Made by a program: the position numbers and the translations under genes. Source: an uncultured Prevotellaceae bacterium (GTDB lineage: Bacteria > Bacteroidota > Bacteroidia > Bacteroidales > Bacteroidaceae). Taken from it: a stretch of 64,000 bases of DNA. Every line of letters starts with the position of its first letter. Positions within the stretch are counted from its first letter, which is position 1. Of the stretch, positions 25,917 through 33,248 are shown one piece after another. Location: positions 62,001-126,000 of the forward strand of contig CAMHUU010000002.1 in the NCBI GenBank assembly GCA_946188395.1, read 5' to 3'. The notes beneath the pieces are model-generated. The model was given only the letters and a program-made list of their open reading frames with translations. It was not told where the DNA came from and made no database searches.

Positions 25917-28034
25917 ATGAGGAAGTTTATTGTTTTAAGTATTCTGTCGCTGGTGTGCATCGGCATAGGAGCACAGCGAGTACAGAAGATGTCGCTCGAC
26001 ATCCGCCAATTAGTGAATCAGACAACTTCGCAAGGGCATCGGGCTTCAAGTGTCAAACTGCCTGAAACGGTTCGTGCGATGATTCGCTTTAATGGCGACG
26101 CTGAGGCAGTGATGGACCAATACCATTGCAAGGCCATCACACATATTGGCGACATTTATATTGCCGATATACCTGTCAGCCAATTGAAGGCGCTGGCTAA
26201 CGACAACCAAGTACAGCGCATCGAGAACCACCAGGGTGGTAAGGTGCTGATGGACGTTGCCCCTAAATGGATTAATTCGCCAGCCATCTACGAAGACACT
26301 CGCTTGCCACAGGCCTATACGGGTAAAGGGGTTCTGTTGGGTATCATCGATGTGGGCTTGGAAGTGACACACCCCAACTTCTACAATGCTGACGCTACGA
26401 CCTTGCGTGTGACCCGTTTCCTGGATCAGTTTGCTGCTGACGACGAACAATACGGTCAGTCCATCGACTTGGGGCGCGAATACACCACCGAGGCAGACAT
26501 CAAGGGCAAGGGTTATGCTGGCGACAGCTATCGTAACTTTCACGGCACCCACTGTTTAGGTATTTCAGCAGGTTCTGGTCATACGACGCCTTATCGTGGT
26601 GTAGCTTACGAGGCTGAGCTAGCCGCAGCCAATTCGAGTGTGGCTGGTGATTCCAATTTCGGTTCTGCCAACGAACTCGCGCTGATGAAGTACCTCTTCG
26701 ACTATGCCGACGAGCGCCAGATGCCGTGCGTCATCACCTATAGCATTGGCTTTAACGCCTTGCCTAACGACTGTGTGCTCTTCGAAGAGGGCATCTCACA
26801 GCTGGTAGGTCCAGGGCATATCTTAGTGGCAGCAGCAGGTAATGAAAGCCACAAACTTGATTACGTCTGCAAGCCAAAGGGTATGGCGGCAGCAGGTACC
26901 TCTCTGCAGGATGACAAAAGCGGAATGGCCTTTCTCTACAGTAAGGACCTGTTTACGCTGAAAGTTATCAGCAAACACAAGATATCTGTGAATGGTTCGC
27001 TGAAGGGCGACTCGCTGGTCTACACACCCACCGAAGGAAAGGTAGAGAAACAATTGGCTGGCAAGGCTGTAGTGGTGGAGAAAGTCGATACTTGCTACAC
27101 CATAACCTTCACTCGCGACTCTACAGATACTGATGATGGTACCATGTTGTTCGTCATTGAAGGAGAGGACAGCTTTGTACAAATGGTGGTAGATATGAGA
27201 CAAGCCTTTACCAACGATACAGAGACCGATCCGCGTTGCGGCAACGCCACCAACGATCATAACGTAGGCCTGCCAGGTTGTCTGCCCAGCGTTGTGACAG
27301 TGGGAGCCCTGAATGGGCGAGAGAAATTCGTCAATATCAAAGGAGACACCATTGCAAGTTGGGGCGTAAAGTCAAACGAAGGCACTATCGCTTTCTTCTC
27401 ATCGCAAGGCCCGACCCTCGATGGACTTGTCAAGCCCGATGTGGTGACGCCAGGCATCAATATCCATGCTTCTGCCAATAGCCACTATGAGGAGGATTAT
27501 GGTGCTGTCTTAGTGGCTAAAAGCACCTTTGAGGATCGCGAATATCCTTGGATTGCCATTTCCGGCACTTCGATGGCTACACCTTGCATGGCGGGTATCG
27601 TCGCCCTGTGGTTACAGGCTAATCCCCAGTTATCGCCAGACGACGTGAAACGCATCATTCGCGAAACGAGCCATCCTATGGGCGACATGATTCCCAACAA
27701 CACCTACGGTTATGGTCTTGCTGATGCTTACGCAGGTATTCTGAACATTCTCGGTTTGCCAACAACCATCAAGGATCTCTCGCAGCACCAGCCCTCGGCG
27801 CTGACCATCAGACCTGCTGACGGAGGCATCCGTCTGTCGTTCGACAAAGCACCCGCACAGCCTTTTACCGTTCGCGTGTATGCTGTGTCGGGTCAGTTGT
27901 TGGGCGAGCAGGTTGTGCGTCCTACTTCTTCGACAGAATATCTCTTGCCCCTTAGCAATTCCTCAGGCATCTACGTCGTGCAGGTCAATAGTCCAGAACA
28001 GGGCGTTACGGGCTCAGAACTGATTAGGAAATAA
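25917..28034 (+). CDS. Secreted S8 family (subtilisin-like) serine peptidase with C-terminal sorting-like domain
   Basis: The start is the ATG at 25917, one base after the NUDIX stop, giving 705 aa with signal peptide MRKFIVLSILSLVCIGIGAQ. The longer frame from 25881 would overlap the NUDIX gene. The triad is Asp145 (LLGIIDVGLEVTHPN), His209 (FHGTHCLGISAGSG) and Ser552 (ISGTSMATP). An inserted beta domain (about 310-430) splits the catalytic domain. The last 75 residues (VRVYAVSGQLLGEQVV...GIYVVQV) resemble a type IX secretion C-terminal domain, so surface display or release is likely. It lies in a five-gene run whose other members act on glycans. Confidence 0.88.
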   Translation: MRKFIVLSILSLVCIGIGAQRVQKMSLDIRQLVNQTTSQGHRASSVKLPETVRAMIRFNGDAEAVMDQYHCKAITHIGDIYIADIPVSQLKALANDNQVQRIENHQGGKVLMDVAPKWINSPAIYEDTRLPQAYTGKGVLLGIIDVGLEVTHPNFYNADATTLRVTRFLDQFAADDEQYGQSIDLGREYTTEADIKGKGYAGDSYRNFHGTHCLGISAGSGHTTPYRGVAYEAELAAANSSVAGDSNFGSANELALMKYLFDYADERQMPCVITYSIGFNALPNDCVLFEEGISQLVGPGHILVAAAGNESHKLDYVCKPKGMAAAGTSLQDDKSGMAFLYSKDLFTLKVISKHKISVNGSLKGDSLVYTPTEGKVEKQLAGKAVVVEKVDTCYTITFTRDSTDTDDGTMLFVIEGEDSFVQMVVDMRQAFTNDTETDPRCGNATNDHNVGLPGCLPSVVTVGALNGREKFVNIKGDTIASWGVKSNEGTIAFFSSQGPTLDGLVKPDVVTPGINIHASANSHYEEDYGAVLVAKSTFEDREYPWIAISGTSMATPCMAGIVALWLQANPQLSPDDVKRIIRETSHPMGDMIPNNTYGYGLADAYAGILNILGLPTTIKDLSQHQPSALTIRPADGGIRLSFDKAPAQPFTVRVYAVSGQLLGEQVVRPTSSTEYLLPLSNSSGIYVVQVNSPEQGVTGSELIRK

Positions 28035-28054
28035 TAACACAAAACTAAAATACT

Positions 28055-29950
28055 ATGAGAAGATTATTATTAGTAACCGCCATTTTGATGGCTAACGTAA
28101 TGACAATGAGTGCAGCGAAACAGAAAGTAACCATCGATCGTATTGACCCCACTGACTGGTATGTGGGAATGAAGAATCCCTCGCTACAGCTGATGGTGTA
28201 TGGCAAGAACATTGCCAGTGTGCAGGACGTCACCACCGATTATCCTGGTGCCGTCATCGATAGTGTGGTGCGACTCGACTCGCCCAACTACCTATTAGTT
28301 TATATGAACCTGCGCGAGGCTCAGGCTGGCACGATGACGCTGAAGTTTGATAAGCTGAAGGCGAATTACACGTTGAAGCAGCGCGAGATGGCAGGCTCGA
28401 AACGCAAGGGATTCACCAATGCCGATGTGCTCTATATGCTCATGCCCGACCGCTTTGCACAGGGCGCAGGACATAATCCGCAGGTGAAGGGTATGCGTAC
28501 CTATAAGGAAGACCGCACGCAGCCTTCGTTGCGTCATGGGGGCGACCTGAACGGTATTCGCGAACACCTCGACTACTTCAATGAGTTGGGCGTGACGGCC
28601 CTGTGGCTGACTCCTGTCTTGGAGAACGACTCGCCAGACGACGAACGCGGCTTTTCCACTTATCACGGCTATGCGACGACAGACTACTATCGTGTTGATC
28701 CGCGTTTTGGTACGAACGAGGATTATCGTCGTTTGTGTGACGAGGCCCACGCAAAAGGTCTGAAGGTGGTGATGGATATGATTTTCAACCATTCTGGCTT
28801 CGAGCATCCCTGGACGCTCGATATGCCTACGAAGGATTGGCTGAATCTGCCCCAGTGGCTCGTCGAGTCGAACGGCACTTCGAAGGCTGAGGGTACCAGT
28901 TTCCTGCAAACGTCGTATAAGTTGACTCCTGTGATGGATCCCTATGCTGCGAAGGTGGATCTGAAGGAGACTACCGAGGGTTGGTTTGTGCCCACGATGC
29001 CTGACCTGAACCAGCACAATCCTCACCTGATGCGTTATCTCATCCAGAACTCGAAGTGGTGGATTGAGACAATGGGTATCGACGGCATCCGCATGGACAC
29101 CTATCCCTATGCCTATGCTGATGCAATGGCCCAGTGGATGAAGGAGCTCGACGAGGAATACCCCAACTTCAACACCGTTGGCGAGACGTGGGTCACGGAG
29201 CCTGCCTACACCGCTTCGTGGCAGAAGGACTCGAAGCTGGCGAAGAGTAATTCATACCTGAAGACCGTGATGGACTTCTCGTTCTACGACAAGCTGAACC
29301 AAGCGAAGCACGAAGAGACTGACCCGTGGTTTGCTGGCTTGAACCGCCTCTATAATTCGTTCGTTTATGACTATCTGTATCCCAATCCGAAGAGTGTGAT
29401 GGCCTTCATCGATAACCACGATACGGACCGCTTCTTGGGTAACGGCAAAGACAGTCTCGCTTTGAAGCAGGCCCTCGCCTTGCTGCTTACCGTTCAGCGC
29501 ATTCCACAGCTTTATTATGGTACGGAAATTCTGATGAACGGCACCAAGGAGATTACTGATGGCTATGTGCGCAAGGACTTCCCTGGCGGATTCCCAGGCG
29601 ACGAGCATAATGCCTTCACCCGCGAAGGTCGTACCAAGGCCGAGCAGCAGATGTTCACGTGGCTCTCGCGTCTGCTCCATTGGCGCAAAGGCAACGACGT
29701 CATCACGAAGGGCGGCCAGACGCAGTTCATTCCCTTTAATGGCATCTACGTCATCGCCCGTCAGTATCAGGGCAAGACCGCCCTCACCATCCTCAACGGC
29801 ACCAGCAAGCCTGCCACAATGGAGGTAAAGCGCTATCAGGAGGTCATTGGTTCTGCCACTCGTGCGAAGGACGTTCCAACGGGTCGCTACTACGACCTCT
29901 CGCAGGACCTGACGCTGAAGCCCCGCCAGTCGTTGGTTTTAGAATTCTAA
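28055..29950 (+). CDS. GH13 alpha-amylase family enzyme with cyclomaltodextrinase N-terminal domain
   Basis: A 631-aa exported glycoside hydrolase, similar in layout to neopullulanase/SusA. The signal peptide (MRRLLLVTAILMANVMTMSA) is followed by an immunoglobulin-like N domain (about residues 22-120) and the catalytic barrel. Conserved regions are DMIFNH (I), GIRMDTYPYA with nucleophile Asp348 (II), VGETWV with acid/base Glu377 (III) and FIDNHDTDRF with Asp456 (IV). It should cleave alpha-1,4 (and possibly alpha-1,6) links in malto-oligosaccharides or pullulan in the periplasm. No SusC/SusD or SusR gene adjoins it. DUF4923 follows after three bases. Confidence 0.93.
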   Translation: MRRLLLVTAILMANVMTMSAAKQKVTIDRIDPTDWYVGMKNPSLQLMVYGKNIASVQDVTTDYPGAVIDSVVRLDSPNYLLVYMNLREAQAGTMTLKFDKLKANYTLKQREMAGSKRKGFTNADVLYMLMPDRFAQGAGHNPQVKGMRTYKEDRTQPSLRHGGDLNGIREHLDYFNELGVTALWLTPVLENDSPDDERGFSTYHGYATTDYYRVDPRFGTNEDYRRLCDEAHAKGLKVVMDMIFNHSGFEHPWTLDMPTKDWLNLPQWLVESNGTSKAEGTSFLQTSYKLTPVMDPYAAKVDLKETTEGWFVPTMPDLNQHNPHLMRYLIQNSKWWIETMGIDGIRMDTYPYAYADAMAQWMKELDEEYPNFNTVGETWVTEPAYTASWQKDSKLAKSNSYLKTVMDFSFYDKLNQAKHEETDPWFAGLNRLYNSFVYDYLYPNPKSVMAFIDNHDTDRFLGNGKDSLALKQALALLLTVQRIPQLYYGTEILMNGTKEITDGYVRKDFPGGFPGDEHNAFTREGRTKAEQQMFTWLSRLLHWRKGNDVITKGGQTQFIPFNGIYVIARQYQGKTALTILNGTSKPATMEVKRYQEVIGSATRAKDVPTGRYYDLSQDLTLKPRQSLVLEF

Positions 29951-29953
29951 GGT

Positions 29954-30580
29954 ATGAAAAAGTTCGTGTTATTATGTATTGCTGTTTGGTCGCTGACGGC
30001 GGTCCAAGCGCAAACGGTAAAGGAAGTAAAAGACAGCGTAAAGGCTGCCACGAAGGCAGGTAATATCAAGGCGATGGCCTCGACGGTGAAGGGAGCCTTC
30101 GCTGCCAAATCGGCAAAGGCCGAGGAACTTGTCGATACCTGGGTATACGTGGAACCTGCCGTGCTTTCCACATCGAACAGAATGCTGTTGAAAATGGCAG
30201 GGAACGCTGTGGCCCATAAACTGGAGAAGATGGTTCGCGACTATTTCAATCGCGCCCATGTGACAGCAGAGAATACGTTTTTCACCTTTAACCATAACGG
30301 CACTTACAGCCGCTCTTTGTCCGGACAGAAGGCTTCGGGCACTTGGATGACGGCTGGCGAACAGGTGCTGTTAGCAGTCAAGAACGTGCAGACGGCAGCT
30401 ATGGTTTCCCACATGGAGAACGACACGCTGACACTTGTTGCCGACCTGTCGAAAACCCTGTCGGATATCCAAAAGCTGGGTGGTTTCTCTGACAGCAAGG
30501 CAAACAACACCTTACTCAAACTGTCGAAGCGCCTGAAAGGACTTAAAGTCGGTTTCCTGTTAGCCCGCAGAAAACAATAA
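29954..30580 (+). CDS. DUF4923-like lipocalin-type exported protein
   Basis: A 208-aa protein with signal peptide MKKFVLLCIAVWSLTAVQAQ. An Ala/Lys-rich helical stretch (about residues 22-55) precedes a beta-rich part starting at LVDTWVYVEPAV, with FFTFNHNGTYSRSL and SGTWMTAGEQVLLAV. This matches the small lipocalin-like DUF4923 group of Bacteroidetes, whose function is not known. It is the last gene of the run that begins at 23933, separated from GH13 by three bases. No terminator with a U-tract is evident downstream; the orphan gene tail begins soon after. Confidence 0.75.
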   Translation: MKKFVLLCIAVWSLTAVQAQTVKEVKDSVKAATKAGNIKAMASTVKGAFAAKSAKAEELVDTWVYVEPAVLSTSNRMLLKMAGNAVAHKLEKMVRDYFNRAHVTAENTFFTFNHNGTYSRSLSGQKASGTWMTAGEQVLLAVKNVQTAAMVSHMENDTLTLVADLSKTLSDIQKLGGFSDSKANNTLLKLSKRLKGLKVGFLLARRKQ

Positions 30581-30644
30581 TCAAGGCATCCGGTGAAGAT
30601 ACTTACGTTCGAAAATACATAGATTTAGAGTCCATTCTCCCGCA

Positions 30645-30731
30645 AAGATCTACGACCTCAAAGGCCGCCGAGTCAATCAGCCCTCGAAGGGACTATACAT
30701 CAAGAATGGTAAGAAATATGTGGTGAAGTAA
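30645..30731 (+). pseudogene. Orphan C-terminal tail of a secreted protein (gene remnant)
   Basis: The frame reads KIYDLKGRRVNQPSKGLYI then KNGKKYVVK and a stop. This is the C-terminal tail found on many secreted Prevotella proteins and close to the tails of the pectate lyase and the CE8 and CE12 enzymes in this window. No body of a protein precedes it; upstream in-frame codons give unrelated sequence and no suitable start. It is most simply the end of a gene otherwise lost by deletion, and marks the left edge of the hairpin-rich island. Confidence 0.7.
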
Positions 30732-30766
30732 AAGCAATTGTATCATGGGGTTGAAGTGATAGATAG

Positions 30767-30817
30767 TATGACACTAAAGGGACTCTACCCTTATACTAAA
30801 GGGTGTTTAGTGTCATA
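30767..30817. repeat. Nested palindrome
   Basis: Outer arms TATGACACTAAA and TTTAGTGTCATA (12 bp, perfect) enclose a second hairpin ACCCTT/AAGGGT (30787-30804). There is no U-tract, so it is not a typical terminator. Confidence 0.75.
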
Positions 30818-30937
30818 CCATATAGCGGATAGCTTCAAAAAGAGGGAGAGCTCTCCATTTGATCAAGGTTCTGTGATCATTTATTGAGTATTAAACAAGA
30901 ATTCCAGCGATAGCTGACCCGTTTTATGCTCCAGGCA

Positions 30938-30992
30938 GAGAATTTCTATGCTCCGTCCGGAGATTGTCTCCGCTCCGTCCGGAGAAATTCTC
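30938..30992. repeat. Hairpin with repeated CTCCGTCCGGAGA units
   Basis: Outer arms GAGAATTTCT and AGAAATTCTC enclose two copies of the self-complementary unit CTCCGTCCGGAGA. Confidence 0.65.
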
Positions 30993-31096
30993 CGCCTAGG
31001 GCTGTAAACCACCAAGGTCACATGATGACAGGCACGCTGTTACACCAATCATGGAATGAGCGGCTAATTCCCCAAAATCGTCCATATTCAAATTAA

Positions 31097-31374
31097 CCCT
31101 CCCTTCCTCCCGTTTTCGCTGGGAACGCCTTTATACAAAGGCGCTGGGGCACGGGAGGGATTTTCGTTATCCCTCCCGTCTCCCTCCCGTTTTTCATCAT
31201 TGAACCTCCCATAATACACAAAAGGGAAGGAAAAATCAGTACACAACACATAATGTAAAAGGGAAGGCAAGGGACCCAAAAAGGGAGGGTAACGGGAGGG
31301 ACTTTGTCTTTCCCTCCCGTCCGTCAACCCCAGTAAATAAAGGGGTTCCGAGCAAAAACGGGAGGAAGGGAGGG
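31097..31374. repeat. 278-bp element with about 40-bp terminal inverted repeats (MITE-like)
   Basis: The left arm (31097-31136) begins CCCTCCCTTCCTCCCGTTTT. The reverse complement of the right arm (31335-31374) begins with the same 20 bases and continues similarly with a few mismatches. Internal CCCTCCCGT and ACGGGAGGG units form further inverted pairs, so almost the whole element can fold on itself. No transposase frame and no clear target duplication are seen. The 79-codon minus-strand frame inside looks accidental. Confidence 0.7.
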
Positions 31375-31471
31375 ACTTTTCGAAAATTTCTTTTTTTCAA
31401 GAAAAGTCGATACTAGGGATGGACAAAACACATACTACAAGCAAGCTCTCAGTCAGCCTAATGCAAACTCT

Positions 31472-31534
31472 CAGTCCGAAGGCTTCGGACTGGCAGTCCG
31501 TAACTAGCGGACTGAGAGTCCGCAAGGACGGACT
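31472..31534. repeat. Three consecutive AGTCCG/CGGACT hairpins
   Basis: Three hairpins, at 31472-31492 (perfect), 31494-31514 and 31517-31534, share one stem sequence and could pair with each other. The same stem occurs at 822-844 in dispersed repeat copy A. Confidence 0.7.
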
Positions 31535-31622
31535 AAAGTTTCCTTCCCCTTTGTTGCAGAAAGGTGCCGCCTAAAAGGTTGTCAGCGCCTATGTAAAAGG
31601 TAGGAAGGTTGCTTGCAAAGTT

Positions 31623-31711
31623 AAAACTAAGGCAACGTTTGATAAAACTACGACAACGTTTGTTAAATCTAAGGCAATGATTGATAAAACTACGGCAACG
31701 TTTGATAAAAC
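31623..31711 (+). repeat. Four 21-bp direct tandem repeats upstream of the AlbA_2 gene
   Basis: Units at 31623, 31644, 31665 and 31686 share the pattern AAAACTAmGGCAACGTTTG plus two bases, with a fifth partial AAAAC. The exact 21-base period equals two helical turns. The array ends 14 bases before the -7 box, which suits an operator for a multimeric DNA-binding protein. Confidence 0.8.
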
Positions 31712-31724
31712 AAAAATAAATTCG

Positions 31725-31732
31725 TAACTTTG
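31725..31732 (+). promoter_or_regulatory. -7 box (TAACTTTG) for the AlbA_2 gene
   Basis: TAnnTTTG, 30 bases before the GTG start and just after the 21-bp repeats, which overlap the -33 region. Confidence 0.65.
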
Positions 31733-31761
31733 CAGAGACAGACAACGAAAAAGCGTTTCGC

Positions 31762-32421
31762 GTGGACGACAAAAGATATATTCAGCGCCTGATTAGCGAG
31801 GGCGAACATCAGCAGCAGGACTTTAAGTATAAGGTGGAGGATGCTGTGAAGCTGGCCAAATCGGTATCGGCATTTGCCAATACGGATGGTGGGCGGCTGT
31901 TGATAGGTGTTCGCGACGACGGACACATGTCGGGCGTTCGCGACGAAGAGGAGATCTACATGATGCACCAGGCAGCCTACCGATATTGTCGTCCGCAGGC
32001 CAGCATCAAGTTCGACACGTATCATGTGGCGCCACAAGAGACGACGGGTGGAGGGCGAAAGATGCGTACGATAGTCGTTGCCACTGTGCCGCCTTCCGAC
32101 AGGCGTCCCGTGTGTGCCATTGGCAACGACGGGCGTCAGCGTGCCTACATCCGCATTGCCGACGAGAACATCGTGGCGTCGCCCGTGCATCTGGCCATCT
32201 GGCGCGAGGCGCAGAATCCGCAAGGTGCGATGATGACCTATACGGATATGGTGCGCAAACTGATGGACAGCCTGCAGGGACAGCGCCTTACGCTGAACCA
32301 GGTGGTCCGCCGTTCGGCCATTCCCCGTCATAAGGTCGTCACGCTGCTGGCCCGACTGATTCGCTTTCACATTGCCCAATGGGAATATGATGACCAGCAG
32401 TTTCTGTTTAGTTTGTATTAG
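31762..32421 (+). CDS. AlbA_2 (Schlafen-type) DNA-binding domain protein
   Basis: A 219-aa cytoplasmic protein with a GTG start (MDDKRYIQRLISEGEHQQQDF). The AlbA_2 domain fills residues of about 12-130, with VKLAKSVSAFANTDGGRLLIGVRDDG as the signature. The remainder (about 150-219) resembles a winged helix (MVRKLMDSLQGQRLTLNQVVRRSAIPRHKVVTLLARL). Such proteins are thought to be regulators that bind nucleic acid, often near mobile or defence genes. Four 21-bp repeats over its own promoter suggest autoregulation, which is inference. It is monocistronic. Confidence 0.8.
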   Translation: MDDKRYIQRLISEGEHQQQDFKYKVEDAVKLAKSVSAFANTDGGRLLIGVRDDGHMSGVRDEEEIYMMHQAAYRYCRPQASIKFDTYHVAPQETTGGGRKMRTIVVATVPPSDRRPVCAIGNDGRQRAYIRIADENIVASPVHLAIWREAQNPQGAMMTYTDMVRKLMDSLQGQRLTLNQVVRRSAIPRHKVVTLLARLIRFHIAQWEYDDQQFLFSLY

Positions 32422-32448
32422 AAATATTCAAATAAATTTGGTTTTCTG

Positions 32449-32490
32449 CTCACTTATTCGTAACTTTCACCCTTCTTTGACCTGAAGGTA
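32449..32490 (+). repeat. Dispersed promoter-plus-hairpin module, copy 1
   Basis: The segment CTCACTTATTCGTAACTTTC is followed by ACCCTT...TGAAGGTA. A related copy lies on the opposite strand at 60567-60610. The -7 match is imperfect here (TAACTTTC), so it may be a decayed promoter. Confidence 0.55.
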
Positions 32491-32579
32491 CAAAGCGATA
32501 AATCGATGAGGTGAAGTTACTTCCGTTCGAAAATAAAAAGAAAAACGAGTTTTTCTTTTGTATTTTCCTCACTTATTCG

Positions 32580-32587
32580 TAACTTTG
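32580..32587 (+). promoter_or_regulatory. -7 box (TAACTTTG) for the FISUMP-like gene
   Basis: Part of CTCACTTATTCGTAACTTTG, a near duplicate of the segment at 32449. It lies 14 bases before the ATG, implying a very short leader. Confidence 0.6.
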
Positions 32588-32601
32588 TCCGCAAAAAGGA
32601 T

Positions 32602-33240
32602 ATGAAGAAGATATTTGTTACGATGCTGGCCGTTGTGCTGTTCGCAGCAGTGGGCCATGCTGGAGACGGCATTGAGGCTGTCGATTTGGGACTTAGTGTG
32701 AAATGGGCCAACATGAATGTGGGCGCCAAGAAGCCTTCTGGCTATGGTACGTACTTTGCGTGGGGCGAGACTCAAGCGAAGGAATATTATTCGTGGAAAA
32801 CCTATGCCTGGAGCAAGGGTGACTCGCAGTTTCTGACCAAGTATTCGTCTATCGACAAGCGCACCAAGCTGGCTTCCGCTGACGACGCTGCCACCGCCAA
32901 TTTGGGCGGCGACTGGCGCATGCCTACTGCAGAAGAGTTTGACGAATTGGTGAACCCCGACAACTGTACCTGGGAATGGACCTCGCAGGATGGTGTCAAC
33001 GGATATAAGGTTACTAGCAAGAAGACGGGCAACTCTATCTTCCTGCCTATCACGGGTTTCCGCTACTATGCAGACACGCAGTTCCGCGCCATCAGCGGCG
33101 TCTACTGGACCTCGTCGCTCTACACGGTGAATCCTAACAAGGCATGGTGTCTGGAATTCAACTTCTCGAAAGTTAATGTGCACTACGGCGACCTTTCCAG
33201 CAATCGCTTCAGTGGTCGCTGCATCCGCGCTGTGCGGTAA
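32602..33240 (+). CDS. Exported FISUMP-like (Fibrobacter succinogenes major paralogous domain) protein
   Basis: A 212-aa protein with signal peptide MKKIFVTMLAVVLFAAVGHA. The rest is one domain with the signature VDLGLSVKWANMNVGA, FAWGETQAKEYYSW, GGDWRMPTAEEFDEL, IFLPITGFRYY and a final GRCIRAVR. This matches the FISUMP domain (related to the sulfatase-modifying/C-type-lectin fold), common on surface proteins of Bacteroidetes. Function is unknown; ligand binding is likely from the fold. The dusB gene begins eight bases after the stop and may share the transcript. Confidence 0.8.
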   Translation: MKKIFVTMLAVVLFAAVGHAGDGIEAVDLGLSVKWANMNVGAKKPSGYGTYFAWGETQAKEYYSWKTYAWSKGDSQFLTKYSSIDKRTKLASADDAATANLGGDWRMPTAEEFDELVNPDNCTWEWTSQDGVNGYKVTSKKTGNSIFLPITGFRYYADTQFRAISGVYWTSSLYTVNPNKAWCLEFNFSKVNVHYGDLSSNRFSGRCIRAVR

Positions 33241-33248
33241 GGAATTCG

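Noticed and set aside
31088..31327. 79-codon minus-strand frame in the 278-bp element
   Set aside because: It is made of CCCTCCCGT-type repeats and gives a Pro/Arg/Ser-rich product without a start context.
31623..31711. Tandem 21-bp repeats as a CRISPR array
   Set aside because: There are no spacers between units and no cas genes; units are contiguous and diverged.
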